Part shown: positions 1 to 8,958 of the stretch, one piece after another
Layout of the letters: every line of letters starts with the position of its first letter
Numbering within the stretch: position 1 is the first letter of the stretch
Assembly: GCF_900177795.1 (NCBI RefSeq)
Contig: NZ_FXWJ01000002.1
Location: 915,879 to 979,878 of the forward strand
DNA: 64,000 nucleotides
Origin: Plantibacter elymi (nom. nud.)
GTDB taxonomy: Bacteria > Actinomycetota > Actinomycetes > Actinomycetales > Microbacteriaceae
Reading direction: 5' to 3'
Program-made: the position numbers and the translations under genes
Notes under the pieces: generated by a model
Seen by the model: the letters and a program-made list of their open reading frames with translations, nothing else
Told to the model about the DNA's origin: nothing
The model's database searches: none

Positions 1-108
1 GTGTGCAGTGAAGACGCGACGGATGGTGCCCAGCGCGTGCTCCCGACGGGCCTTGTCGGCGGGGAGGAAATCGCGCATGCCGCGCGGCGGGTTCACTGGA
101 GCTGCCAT
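1..108 (-). CDS. hisS: Histidyl-tRNA synthetase, N-terminal fragment (cut by window edge)
   Basis: The 36 codons read on the minus strand from an ATG at 108 give MAAPVNPPRGMRDFLPADK and then KARREHALGTIRRVF. This is the characteristic N-terminus of histidyl-tRNA synthetase (PRGxRDFLP), which charges tRNA-His in the cytoplasm. A TTGAGG element just upstream can serve as ribosome binding site. The rest of the gene lies beyond position 1. It follows mazG on the same strand, about 60 bp downstream, so both may share a transcript. Identification rests on the short but distinctive N-terminal motif only. Confidence 0.8.
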   Translation of the reverse strand, partial: MAAPVNPPRGMRDFLPADKARREHALGTIRRVFTAH

Positions 109-168
109 GCCTCAATTCTGGCATGGCGGGGAACCGGCACCGTGAGCAGGCGCCCGGCGACCCCTCGC

Positions 169-837
169 TCAGTCGTCGGTCGGAGACGCCACCGGACGCT
201 CGGCGTCCTGCACTCGCGCGCTCAACCGACGGACGGCACCCCGGAGCGCCCGTTCCGCGTCGAGCCCGTTCGCCCGTGCTGCCGCCACGACGGCGAGGAG
301 CTGCTCCCCCAGCGCGTCCTCGTCGTCCATGACATCGGCGTCGACCGTCGGCCCCACTCCGAACGGCACGGCCCTGCCCAGCACCTTGTCGGCGAGGGCG
401 AGCGACGGCATCCCCTGCGGGATCCCCTCGAGCGCGCTGCTCCGCTTCGCCTTCTCCTCGGCCTTCGCGGCGTTCCAGACGCGCACGACGTCCTCCGGGG
501 TCGGAGCCGCCTCGTCGCCGAAGACGTGTGGATGACGGTGGACCATCTTGCGGGTGACGGCCTCGGCGACGTCGTCGAAGTCGAACGGCGCATCGGCGTC
601 ACGGGAAGCGATCTCCGCATGGAAGACGACCTGCCACAGCACGTCGCCGAGTTCCTCGACGAGCTCGTCGCGCGTCCCGGCCTCGACCGCTTCGACGAGC
701 TCGTAGCTCTCCTCGATGAGGTACGGCACGAGCATGTCGTGGTCGATGCCCTGCGTCCAGACGCAGCGGTCGCGGATCTGCCGCATGGCGTCGACGAGGC
801 GCTCACCGGAGGTGTCGCCGACGGGTTCGCTGCTCAC
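169..837 (-). CDS. mazG: MazG-family nucleoside triphosphate pyrophosphohydrolase
   Basis: A 222-residue all-alpha NTP pyrophosphohydrolase that hydrolyses (d)NTPs to NMP and PPi, thought to clean the nucleotide pool. The MazG metal-binding helices are visible: EESYELVEAVE, then ELVEELGDVLWQVVFHAEIA with the ExxE...ExxD acidic pattern, and KMVHRHPHVFGD. I place the start at the GTG at 837 because it overlaps the upstream stop codon as GTGA and has GGGGAG 7 nt before it. A GTG five codons earlier (852) is an alternative. It sits in the mfd-mazG neighbourhood typical of actinobacteria. The length is that of a single-MazG-domain actinobacterial protein rather than the duplicated E. coli form. 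Confidence 0.9.
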   Translation of the reverse strand: MSSEPVGDTSGERLVDAMRQIRDRCVWTQGIDHDMLVPYLIEESYELVEAVEAGTRDELVEELGDVLWQVVFHAEIASRDADAPFDFDDVAEAVTRKMVHRHPHVFGDEAAPTPEDVVRVWNAAKAEEKAKRSSALEGIPQGMPSLALADKVLGRAVPFGVGPTVDADVMDDEDALGEQLLAVVAAARANGLDAERALRGAVRRLSARVQDAERPVASPTDD

Positions 838-2285
838 CGACGGGCTCCCCACGAGCGGCGGTCGTCGGTGCTGCCGGTCTTCGAGATCAGTCGCGCGATC
901 CGGTCGCGCGCTTCGGTGAAGGGTGGGTACACGAGCGACAGCGTGTCCGGGGACAGCGGCTTGGAGAACACCGCCTTCGCGTGACTGAACGTGTCGAAGG
1001 AATGGCGACCGTGGTACGCGCCCATTCCGCTGGCCCCGACACCGCCGAACGGCAGACCCGGCACGAGGAGGTGCGCGGCCGGCACGCCGAACGCCAGCGC
1101 GCCCGAGGAGGTGTCGCGTGTGAACCGCTTCCGCGTGGCGCGGTCGTCACTGAAGACGTAGAGCGCGAGCGGCTTCTCCCCCGCCCGGATGTGCGCGATG
1201 GCCTGTTCGAGCCCGGACACGTGGAGGATCGGCAGGATCGGACCGAAGATCTCCTCCTGCATGATCGACGCTGAAGCGTCGACGCCGTTCACGACCGTCG
1301 GGGCGATGTACCGCTCCGAGGCGTCGACCTCGCCGCCGAGGGCCGGCTCGAGACCGTCGAGCAGACCGCTGACCCGGGCGAAGTGCTTGTCGGAGATGAT
1401 GCGGCCGTAGTCGGCGCTGCCGGCGGGGTCCGGTCCGTAGAGCGCCGCGATCGCGTCGCGCAGGTACGGGACGAGCCGATCGGCGACCGAGCGCGTCGCG
1501 AGCACGTAGTCGGGAGCGACGCAGGTCTGGCCGGCGTTCATGAGCTTGCCCCAGACGATCCGGCGGGCCGCGTCCGCGAGGTCCACGGTGTCGTCGACGT
1601 ACACCGGTGACTTCCCGCCGAGTTCCAGGGTGATCGGGGTCAGATGCTCCGCCGCTGCCCGGGCGACGACCTTGCCCACGGTGGCGCCACCCGTGTAGAA
1701 GATGTGGTCGAACCGCTCGGCGAGGAGGGCGGTGGCGACCTCCGCATCGCCCTCGACCACCGCGACGGCACGGTCGTCGAGGTACTCCGGGAGGAGTCGC
1801 GCGAGTGCGGCGCTCGTTGCGGGGGCGAGCTCGCTGGGCTTCAGGAGGACGGCGTCACCCGCGGCGAGCGCCCCGATGACGGGACCGATGCAGAGCTGGA
1901 CCGGATAGTTCCACGGGCCGATGACGAGGACCACGCCGACCGGTTCCGCCACGACCGATGCAGACGCCGGGGCGAGGGTGAGTGGCACCGCGACGCGTCG
2001 GGGCCGCACCCACCGCTTGAGGTGCTTGAGCGTGTGATCGATCTCGCCGACGAGGAGGCCGATCTCGGTGATCTGCGCCTCGGTGCCGCTCTTACCCAGG
2101 TCGGTCGCCAGCGCCCGCTCGAGCTCGCCGCCGCGTTCGAGGAGCAGTTGCTTCAGCGCACGGAGTTGGCGGAGCCGCCAGGCGACGGGCTTCGTGGTGC
2201 CGCGGTCGAAGGTCTGTCGGAGACGGGCCACGGTGTCGGCCACGACGACCTTCGGCTCCTGCTTCGTCCGGATGCTGGTCGCCAT
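834..2285 (-). CDS. NAD(P)-dependent aldehyde dehydrogenase, ALDH3-like
   Basis: A 483-residue cytosolic oxidoreductase expected to convert aldehydes to carboxylates. Key family elements are intact: the GPWNYP loop with Asn126, ELGGKSP with the general base Glu221, and NAGQTC with the catalytic Cys255. The C-terminal part (LPFGGVGASGMGAYHG then SFDTFSH) is characteristic of the class 3/coniferyl or fatty aldehyde dehydrogenase branch, so medium or long chain or aromatic aldehydes are the likely substrates; the sequence does not decide. The ATG at 2285 is preceded by GGAGGAACCC, a strong ribosome binding site. It overlaps mazG by 4 bp (GTGA), implying translational coupling. Confidence 0.92.
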   Translation of the reverse strand: MATSIRTKQEPKVVVADTVARLRQTFDRGTTKPVAWRLRQLRALKQLLLERGGELERALATDLGKSGTEAQITEIGLLVGEIDHTLKHLKRWVRPRRVAVPLTLAPASASVVAEPVGVVLVIGPWNYPVQLCIGPVIGALAAGDAVLLKPSELAPATSAALARLLPEYLDDRAVAVVEGDAEVATALLAERFDHIFYTGGATVGKVVARAAAEHLTPITLELGGKSPVYVDDTVDLADAARRIVWGKLMNAGQTCVAPDYVLATRSVADRLVPYLRDAIAALYGPDPAGSADYGRIISDKHFARVSGLLDGLEPALGGEVDASERYIAPTVVNGVDASASIMQEEIFGPILPILHVSGLEQAIAHIRAGEKPLALYVFSDDRATRKRFTRDTSSGALAFGVPAAHLLVPGLPFGGVGASGMGAYHGRHSFDTFSHAKAVFSKPLSPDTLSLVYPPFTEARDRIARLISKTGSTDDRRSWGARR

Positions 2286-2362
2286 GGGTTCCTCCGACTC
2301 GACGGGATCGTGGGCACCAGCATACGTCCGTCCGCAGACCGACGGCCCGGCTCGGCGACCGG

Positions 2363-3307
2363 CTACCGGCCGCTCGGAGTCGCGAGGAAGCGGTCGACGT
2401 CCGCCGCGATCTCGCGGGACTTCGTGTGGTGCAGGTAGTGGTCGGCATCGAGCGGCACGACCTCGCCTCGATCGACGCTCGCAGCCTGCTCCTCATGGAG
2501 CGGCAGCCACCCTTCCACCGTCGGGTTGTCCCGCTGGGCGAAGAGCAGCACCGGGAGGTCTACGGGGAAGGTCTTCCCCTTCGCCGCACGGAAGTTCGCC
2601 GCGATGCGCGACATCTCGTCCGAGGACGTCGCACTCGAGGTGTTGCGCAGCGAGATCATCCCGAGTTGCTCACGTGTGTGCTGGTCGTACGGCGGATCCG
2701 GGTACGGGTCGCCCGACAGCGCCGTGACGACCCGGGTGATGCCGAGTGCCTTCGCCGCACGCAGGGCGTCGACCGGCAGCGCGGCGTCCATACCCGGCTG
2801 GTCGGGCACACTGCTGTCGATGCCGACGAACGCCGTCACCTCGTCGCGGAACCGCTCGACGTAGTCCAGCGCGTAGATCCCCGCGATGGAGTGTCCCATC
2901 AGCACGTACCGGTCGATGCCGAGCCCGGCGACCGCCTCGTGGATCTCGGAGACGATGTTCTCGGTCGTGCGCGGCACGTCGGTCTGGTCGCTGAGCCCGT
3001 AGCCGAAGGGCTCGACCACGACCACCCGGTAGGAGGACGAGAGCTCCCCGACGAGCGGCGAGAAGTCGAGCACGGGCGAACCGGTGCCGAAGCCGGGCAG
3101 CAGGACGATCGTCTGGTCGCCCTCCCCCGTCACCGACACGTTCATGCGTTTACCGTCGACCTCGACCCGCTGCCCGTACTCCTCGATGCGCGTGGCCTCG
3201 GAAGCCGATGCGGCGGTGTTGACGATGGTGGTCGTGAGGAGCCCGGCGAGCACGAGCGCGACGAGCGCCACGACCCCGGTGAGGACGATGCGGAGGAACT
3301 TCTTCAT
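2363..3307 (-). CDS. Membrane-anchored or secreted alpha/beta hydrolase
   Basis: A 314-residue protein with an N-terminal hydrophobic segment (residues 5-30) acting as signal anchor or signal peptide, followed by an alpha/beta-hydrolase fold. The nucleophile elbow GHSIAG places the catalytic serine at residue 140. An oxyanion-loop element LLPGFGTGSP lies at about 69-78, and the likely catalytic histidine is in DADHYLHH (His290). The substrate cannot be told; esterase or lipase-like activity outside the membrane is the family expectation. TAGCGT lies exactly 6 nt before the ATG, suggesting a leaderless transcript, although GGAGGG directly before the start is also present. It lies between mfd and the aldehyde dehydrogenase on the same strand. 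Confidence 0.82.
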   Translation of the reverse strand: MKKFLRIVLTGVVALVALVLAGLLTTTIVNTAASASEATRIEEYGQRVEVDGKRMNVSVTGEGDQTIVLLPGFGTGSPVLDFSPLVGELSSSYRVVVVEPFGYGLSDQTDVPRTTENIVSEIHEAVAGLGIDRYVLMGHSIAGIYALDYVERFRDEVTAFVGIDSSVPDQPGMDAALPVDALRAAKALGITRVVTALSGDPYPDPPYDQHTREQLGMISLRNTSSATSSDEMSRIAANFRAAKGKTFPVDLPVLLFAQRDNPTVEGWLPLHEEQAASVDRGEVVPLDADHYLHHTKSREIAADVDRFLATPSGR

Positions 3308-3313
3308 CCCTCC

Positions 3314-3319
3314 ACGCTA
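3314..3319 (-). promoter_or_regulatory. -10 element, leaderless hydrolase promoter
   Basis: TAGCGT on the minus strand, separated from the hydrolase ATG by exactly 6 nt, so transcription would start at or next to the start codon. Confidence 0.55.
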
Positions 3320-3393
3320 GGGATGGACGACGACCGTCGGATCGGCCGCGGGTACCGACGATGTCGTCCCGCAGGCCCATCTGCGGCTGCCCG

Positions 3394-6300
3394 TTAGGAC
3401 GACGTCGAGCCCTCCGGCAGCGGGTAGATCGCGTTCAGGAACTGCTGCACCCAGGCGATGAGGTCGGTGTCGGCCAGCGGTTCGTCGCCGACGCGCGGCA
3501 ACGGCACGATGACGGTGTTCGTCTGGGCCAGGTACTTCGCGCCGGGATACATGCGGCGCAGCCGCGTCTGGATGGAGTCGGGGAGGTCCGCAGGCGTGAC
3601 CCGCAGGTTCGGTCCGACGGCGATGAGGTCGCTGAGTCCCGAGCGCTGCGCACGCTGACGGAGCCGCGACACGGCGATGAGCGTGCTCACCTGCGCCGGC
3701 GGCTCGCCGTAGCGGTCGGTGAGTTCGTCGATCACGAGGTCGATCTGGCCGTCCTTGGCCGCAGGTCCGGACGCGGCCGACAGCTTCTGGTAAGCCTCCA
3801 GCCGCAGCCGCTCGCTGTCGACGTACTCCTCGGGGATGTGTGCGTCGACGGGCAGTTCGAGCCGGAGCTCGGTCTGCCCTTCGGCGACGTCGCCACGGAA
3901 GGTGGACACGGCCTCGCCGATCATGCGGAGATAGAGGTCGAAGCCGACGCCCGCGATATGGCCGGCCTGCTCGCCCCCGAGCATGTTGCCGGCGCCACGG
4001 ATCTCGAGGTCCTTCAGGGCGACCTGCATGCCGCTGCCGAGCTCGTTGTTCGCCGCGATCGTCGAGAGCCGGTCGTGGGCGGTCTCGGAGAGCGGCTTGT
4101 GCTCGTCGTACAGGAAGTACGCGTAGGCGCGCTCGCGGCCGCGACCGACACGACCCCGCAGCTGGTGCAGCTGGCTCAGGCCGTACTTGTCGGCGCGGTC
4201 GATGATGATCGTGTTCGCGTTCGAGATGTCGAGGCCGGTCTCGATGATCGTCGTACAGACGAGGACGTCGAAACGGCGCTCCCAGAAGTCGACCACGACC
4301 TGTTCGAGCGCGGCCTCGCCGAGCTGCCCGTGGGCGATGGCGATGCGCGCCTCGGGGACGAGCTCCGCGAGGTCTGCCGCGACGCGGCTGATGGACGAGA
4401 CCCGGTTGTGCACGAAGAAGATCTGGCCTTCGCGCAGGAGCTCGCGCCGGATCGCCGCGCCGACCTGCTTGCCGTTGTACGGACCGACGAAGGACAGGAT
4501 CGGGTGGCGGTCCTCCGGTGGCGTCGCGAGCGTGGACATCTCCCGGATGCCGGTGACCGCCATCTCGAGCGTGCGCGGGATCGGGGTCGCGCTCATGGCC
4601 AGGATGTCGACGTTCGTCTTCAGCTTCTTGAGGGCGTCCTTGTGCTCGACGCCGAACCGCTGCTCCTCGTCGATGATGACGAGGCCGAGGTCCTTGAAGT
4701 GCACCTTGTCGGTCAGCAGACGGTGCGTCCCGATGATGACGTCGACCGTGCCGTCGGCGAGTCCGGCGAGCGCCTCCCGCGCCTCCTTGTCGGACTGGAA
4801 CCGGCTGAGCGGCCGCAGGTGCACGGGGAACCCGGCGAACCGCTCCTGGAAGGTCTCGAAATGCTGCTTGACGAGCAGGGTGGTCGGCACGAGCATCGCG
4901 ACCTGCTTGCCGTCCTGGACGGCCTTGAACGCGGCACGGACGGCGACCTCGGTCTTCCCGAACCCCACGTCGCCGGAGAGGAGGCGGTCCATCGGGATCT
5001 CGCGCTCCATGTCGGCCTTGACCTCGTCGATGGTCTGCAGCTGGTCGGGGGTCTCCGCGAACGGGAACGCCTCCTCGAGCTCGCGCTGCCACGGGGTGTC
5101 GGGACCGAAGGCGTGCCCCTTCGACGCCATGCGCGCCGAGTAGAGCTTGACCAGCTCGACGGCGATGTCGCGGACGGCCTTGCGCGCCTTGCTCTTCGCC
5201 TGCGACCAGTCGCTGCCGCCCATCTTGCTGAGCTGCGGAGCCTCGCCACCGACGTAGCGGGTAAGGAGGTCGAGCTGGTCCGTGGGGACCAGCAGCTTGT
5301 CGCCCGGGTAGCCGCGCTTGGAGGGTGCGTACTCGAGTACGAGGTACTCGCGGGTGCTCTTCACCGGGTTGCGTCCACCGCTCGAGACCTCGCGCTGGGT
5401 CATCTCGACGAACTTGCCGATGCCGTGGGTCTGGTGCACGACGAAGTCGCCGGACCGGAGCTGCATCGGGTCGACGACGTTCTTGCGTCTGGTGGCGAGC
5501 TTCTTGACCAGGCGCGAGTCGTACCCGGCGGTGCGTCCGTAGAACTCGGTCTCGCCGAGCAGCATGAGCTTCGACGTCTCGAGTTCGAAGCCGCCCTCGA
5601 CGTCGGCCTGCAGCAGGTAGGCGACGCCGGGCTCCGGATCGGCCGGCAGCTCGTCGACCATGCGTGCGGCGATCTCGTGCTCGGCGAGGACGTCCGCCGC
5701 GCGCTCGACGAGACCGACCCCGCGGGCGGCGACGACGACCGTCCACCCCTCGCGGATGCGGTCGGCGACGTGTTCGATGGCGCCCTCGACGTTGCCGTGG
5801 AAGCTCGGCACGGTGTCGCCGTCGACCGTGACGGTGAGGAGCTCGTCGAGTTCGAGGTGCTCCGGGAGCGTCTCGACGTCGGGGCCGGCGCGGAAGCCGC
5901 TGAACGTCCACCACGGGTGGTCGGGCGCCGGCTGGCCGGGAGCGCTGAAGGTGACGGACTCCTTCAGGGCGCCCAGCGAGATGAAGTCGCCGGAGGCGAG
6001 GTCGATCGGCGCGTTCGCGCCGACGGTCGCGGCGCTCCATGCGGCGGCGAGGAACTCGCGGTTCGTCTCGGCGAGGCTGATCGACCTCGTGACGACGCGC
6101 TCCGGTGAGACGACGGCGACCGCCGCTCCATCCGGCAGGTAGTGGGTGATCGGGACGAGGCGGTCGACGAGGGCCGGGGAGAGCGACTCCATGCCCTCCA
6201 CCGCGATGCCCTCCGCGATCTTCTCGAGGATGCCGGTGAGGCTCGGGAACTCGTGCTGCATCTCTGCGGCGCGCTGCCGGACAGCCGGGCTGAGGAGCAG

Positions 6301-7005
6301 CTCCCGAGAGGGCGGCAGGCGGATCGCGTCGACCGGCTCGGGCAGTGAGCGCTGGTCGGCGACCGAGAACGCCCGGATGCCGTCGACCTCGTCGCCGAAG
6401 AACTCGACGCGGTACGGGTGGTCGGCGACCGGCGGGAAGACGTCGAGGATGCCACCGCGCAACGCGAACTCGCCACGCCGCGACACCATGTCGACCCGGG
6501 TGTACGCGAGTTCGACGAGGCGCAGCGCGATCGCGGCGAGGTCGTGTCCGCGACCGCCCTGGACGAGCTCGATCGGAGCGGTCTCGGTGAGGTTGTCGGC
6601 CACGGGTTGCAGCGCGGCGCGCACCGAGGCGACGAGGAGGAACGGCCGCTCCCCCGTCCAGGCGCCGAGCCGCCGCAGCGCCTCCAGGCGTCGGCCGACG
6701 ATCTCGGCGCTCGGGCTGAGGCGCTCGTGCGGCAGAGTCTCCCAGGCCGGGAACTCGACGATCTCGGCCTCGGGCATGAGGTCGCTGAGCGCGGAGCGGA
6801 GCCGCTCGGAGTCGCGGCCGGTCGCGGTGACGACGAGGGCCGCCTGGGCGGCCCCCTGCCGACCACGCTCGTCCATGAGCGCCGCGAGGAGCGGTGCACG
6901 CAGCCCGTCGATCACGGAGAAGTCCGCGCTCTTGCCCGCGTACGCGAGGGCATCGTCGATCGTTGCGGCGCGCCGAAGCGCGTGAGTCAAACCCTGAAGC
7001 GTCAC
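3394..7005 (-). CDS. mfd: Transcription-repair coupling factor Mfd
   Basis: A 1203-residue ATP-dependent translocase that removes stalled RNA polymerase from DNA lesions and recruits UvrA, giving strand-specific repair. Domain order is as expected: UvrB-like homology region (PAWETLPHERLSPSAE, about 85-100), RNA-polymerase-interaction/CarD-like region (GDFVVHQTHGIGKF), a RecG-like helicase core with Walker A GDVGFGKTEVA and DEEQ box IIDEEQRFGV, TTIIETGLDI motif V/VI region, and the C-terminal TRCF domain. Full length for the family. The start is a GTG preceded, 6 nt upstream, by TAGGCT, so the mRNA is probably leaderless. It is divergent from folP2. Confidence 0.98.
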   Translation of the reverse strand: MTLQGLTHALRRAATIDDALAYAGKSADFSVIDGLRAPLLAALMDERGRQGAAQAALVVTATGRDSERLRSALSDLMPEAEIVEFPAWETLPHERLSPSAEIVGRRLEALRRLGAWTGERPFLLVASVRAALQPVADNLTETAPIELVQGGRGHDLAAIALRLVELAYTRVDMVSRRGEFALRGGILDVFPPVADHPYRVEFFGDEVDGIRAFSVADQRSLPEPVDAIRLPPSRELLLSPAVRQRAAEMQHEFPSLTGILEKIAEGIAVEGMESLSPALVDRLVPITHYLPDGAAVAVVSPERVVTRSISLAETNREFLAAAWSAATVGANAPIDLASGDFISLGALKESVTFSAPGQPAPDHPWWTFSGFRAGPDVETLPEHLELDELLTVTVDGDTVPSFHGNVEGAIEHVADRIREGWTVVVAARGVGLVERAADVLAEHEIAARMVDELPADPEPGVAYLLQADVEGGFELETSKLMLLGETEFYGRTAGYDSRLVKKLATRRKNVVDPMQLRSGDFVVHQTHGIGKFVEMTQREVSSGGRNPVKSTREYLVLEYAPSKRGYPGDKLLVPTDQLDLLTRYVGGEAPQLSKMGGSDWSQAKSKARKAVRDIAVELVKLYSARMASKGHAFGPDTPWQRELEEAFPFAETPDQLQTIDEVKADMEREIPMDRLLSGDVGFGKTEVAVRAAFKAVQDGKQVAMLVPTTLLVKQHFETFQERFAGFPVHLRPLSRFQSDKEAREALAGLADGTVDVIIGTHRLLTDKVHFKDLGLVIIDEEQRFGVEHKDALKKLKTNVDILAMSATPIPRTLEMAVTGIREMSTLATPPEDRHPILSFVGPYNGKQVGAAIRRELLREGQIFFVHNRVSSISRVAADLAELVPEARIAIAHGQLGEAALEQVVVDFWERRFDVLVCTTIIETGLDISNANTIIIDRADKYGLSQLHQLRGRVGRGRERAYAYFLYDEHKPLSETAHDRLSTIAANNELGSGMQVALKDLEIRGAGNMLGGEQAGHIAGVGFDLYLRMIGEAVSTFRGDVAEGQTELRLELPVDAHIPEEYVDSERLRLEAYQKLSAASGPAAKDGQIDLVIDELTDRYGEPPAQVSTLIAVSRLRQRAQRSGLSDLIAVGPNLRVTPADLPDSIQTRLRRMYPGAKYLAQTNTVIVPLPRVGDEPLADTDLIAWVQQFLNAIYPLPEGSTSS

Positions 7006-7011
7006 CGGGAC

Positions 7012-7017
7012 AGCCTA
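7012..7017 (-). promoter_or_regulatory. -10 element, leaderless mfd promoter
   Basis: TAGGCT on the minus strand, 6 nt before the mfd GTG start. Confidence 0.5.
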
Positions 7018-7126
7018 CGCCGAGCCACCGACACCCATGACCCGATCGCCGGTCGGTCACCGCCAGGCACCGCTGTCAATCGGCTGCGACGACGCGTCAC
7101 GCGGCATCCTCGCGCGCCGGACGCGT

Positions 7127-7132
7127 CATGAT
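7127..7132 (+). promoter_or_regulatory. Possible -10 element of the folP2-ribD pair
   Basis: CATGAT, 6 nt before the ATG at 7139. It matches the -10 consensus only partly, but its spacing equals that of the other leaderless genes here. Confidence 0.35.
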
Positions 7133-7138
7133 TGACCC

Positions 7139-8071
7139 ATGACGAGCACGGAGACCCGGTCAGACAGACACCCCGAACGGACCGGCGGCTTCCCGCTCCC
7201 CCCGATCCGTCAGCCGATCCGCCGGATCGGAGCGCGGACGTTCGACTTCTCGAAGCAGGTCGCGGTCATGGCGATCATCAACCGCACCCCGGACTCCTTC
7301 TTCGACCAGGGCGCGACGTTCTCACTCGACCGAGCCGTCGACGCCGCCGTGAGCGCCGCAGAACAGGGCGCCGACTGGGTCGACATCGGCGGAGCCAAGT
7401 TCGCCCCGGGGCCGGAGATCCCCAGCGCCGAGGAACTCGACCGCGTGCTCCCCGTCGTCGAGGCGTTGGCCGCACGGAGCGACGTCGTCATCTCCGTCGA
7501 CACCTTCCGCCCCGAAGTGGCGGAGGCCTGCATCGCGGCAGGCGCCTCCGTCATCAACGACACCACGGGGATCCACGACCCGGCTCTCGCGGACGTCGTC
7601 GCCGCGAGCGACGCCACCCTCGTCATCACGCACAGTCTGGCCAGGCCGAGGCAGCCGCATCCCCGCCCACACTACGACGACGTCGCCGGTGAGGTCGCAG
7701 CCTTCCTCGCGGCCCGCGTCGACCTCGCGATCTCACACGGCGTCCCCGAGTCACGGCTCATCGTGGACCCCGGGCACGACCTCAACAAGAACACCGTGCA
7801 GACGCTCGAACTCACCCGTCGGTTCGACGAGATCGCCGCGCTCGGGCTGCCGACGCTCGCCGCGGTCTCGAACAAGGACTTCATCGGCGAGTCCCTCGAC
7901 CGACCGAAGTCGGAACGCCTCGAGGGCTCCCTGGTGTCTGCGGCGGCGTGCATCCTCCTCGGCGCCCGCATCGTGCGGATGCACGCCGTACCAGAGTCGA
8001 TCGCGGCCGTGCGGATGACCGAGGCGATCCTCGGCTTCCGCGGGCCGGTGGCGCCCGTCCACAACGTCTGA
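7139..8071 (+). CDS. folP2: Dihydropteroate synthase paralogue, FolP2 type
   Basis: A 310-residue TIM-barrel protein of the dihydropteroate synthase family. Canonical enzymes join p-aminobenzoate to dihydropterin pyrophosphate. The pterin-side elements are present: MAIINRTPDSF (Asn48), SVDTFRPEVAEA, INDTTGI and VDPGHDLNK. However the p-aminobenzoate/phosphate loop, normally GGESTRPG, reads IGGAKFAPG (residues 83-91). That is the signature of the actinobacterial FolP2 paralogues, whose mycobacterial member is reported to lack classical synthase activity. No other folate gene is nearby, but a dihydrofolate-reductase-like RibD homologue follows 22 bp downstream, suggesting one transcript. Whether it has true synthase activity is uncertain. 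Confidence 0.85.
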   Translation: MTSTETRSDRHPERTGGFPLPPIRQPIRRIGARTFDFSKQVAVMAIINRTPDSFFDQGATFSLDRAVDAAVSAAEQGADWVDIGGAKFAPGPEIPSAEELDRVLPVVEALAARSDVVISVDTFRPEVAEACIAAGASVINDTTGIHDPALADVVAASDATLVITHSLARPRQPHPRPHYDDVAGEVAAFLAARVDLAISHGVPESRLIVDPGHDLNKNTVQTLELTRRFDEIAALGLPTLAAVSNKDFIGESLDRPKSERLEGSLVSAAACILLGARIVRMHAVPESIAAVRMTEAILGFRGPVAPVHNV

Positions 8072-8093
8072 TCCGGAACCCTCGAGGAGTCGC

Positions 8094-8846
8094 ATGAGCA
8101 TCCCCAGCATCACGAGCCTGGTCCCCACGCAGGACCGACCGCTGTCGGTCGACGAACTCGTGGCGGCGTACACCGTCGAGGACCGATCCGCCACGACCGT
8201 CCGCGTGAACTTCGTGACGAGCCTGGACGGTGGGGCGACCGTCGACGGCGTCTCCGGCGGGCTCGGCGACCCGGCCGACAAGACCGTGTTCGACATCCTG
8301 CGTCGACTCGCGGACGTCGTGCTCGTCGGTGCCGGGACCGTGCGCGACGAGGGCTACGGTGCCATGCGGCTCGATGTCGACGCCGCGGCGTGGCGCGACG
8401 ACCACGACCTCCCCCTGCACCCGGTCTTCGCGATCGTGTCGGGCTCGCTCGACCTCGATCTCCGCTCGGAGGTCTTCACCCAGGCACCGGTCCGGCCCCT
8501 CGTCGTGACGACCGACCGCGCCGACCCCGCGAAGCGCACGGCACTCGAGGCGGTCGCCGACGTGGTGGCATGCGGCGACGAACACGTCGAACCGGCGCGT
8601 GTCGTCCAGACGCTCTCCGACCGTGGCCTGCGGCAGATCCTGTGCGAGGGCGGTCCGGCGCTCTTCGGCTCGTTCATCGCTGCCGACGCCGTCGACGAAC
8701 TCTGTCTGACGATCAGTCCGACCCTCGTCGGCGGGGAGAGCGTCCGGGTCGCCGCAGGTCCCGCGTCCGAGGTGCCGCGAGCGATGCGGTTGCAGCACCT
8801 CCTGCGCGCGGACGACCTCCTGATCTCGCGGTACATGCGAGCCTGA
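8094..8846 (+). CDS. RibD C-terminal-like pyrimidine/dihydrofolate reductase
   Basis: A 250-residue single-domain protein of the RibD reductase/DHFR-like fold. Visible motifs are VNFVTSLDGGATVDG near the N-terminus (substrate/NADPH loop), VLVGAGTVRDEGYG at about 81-94, and the C-terminal CEGGPALFGSFIAADAVDEL that is diagnostic of this fold. It lacks the deaminase domain of bifunctional RibD. The M. tuberculosis homologue Rv2671 is known to act as an alternative dihydrofolate reductase. Its position right after a FolP2-type gene supports a folate or pterin role, though riboflavin synthesis cannot be excluded. A GAGGAG ribosome binding site precedes the ATG. Confidence 0.85.
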   Translation: MSIPSITSLVPTQDRPLSVDELVAAYTVEDRSATTVRVNFVTSLDGGATVDGVSGGLGDPADKTVFDILRRLADVVLVGAGTVRDEGYGAMRLDVDAAAWRDDHDLPLHPVFAIVSGSLDLDLRSEVFTQAPVRPLVVTTDRADPAKRTALEAVADVVACGDEHVEPARVVQTLSDRGLRQILCEGGPALFGSFIAADAVDELCLTISPTLVGGESVRVAAGPASEVPRAMRLQHLLRADDLLISRYMRA

Positions 8847-8958
8847 GCCGTCGGCTTCCGCGCCGTCGACACCCACCCCTCGATCGTCTGATATCTCAGT
8901 AGACCAGCACTGCTACGCTGGCGGCCTCCCCCCATCCGATGATCTCTTGGGATGCTGC

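Noticed and set aside
1..984. A 327-codon plus-strand open frame at the window start
   Set aside because: It runs antisense to hisS, mazG and the aldehyde dehydrogenase and shows no protein family similarity.
3361..6108. A 915-codon open frame on the plus strand, opposite mfd
   Set aside because: It is the antisense shadow of mfd in a GC-rich genome. Its translation is rich in Arg/Asp/Val/Leu with no family motif, and the mfd frame is unambiguous.
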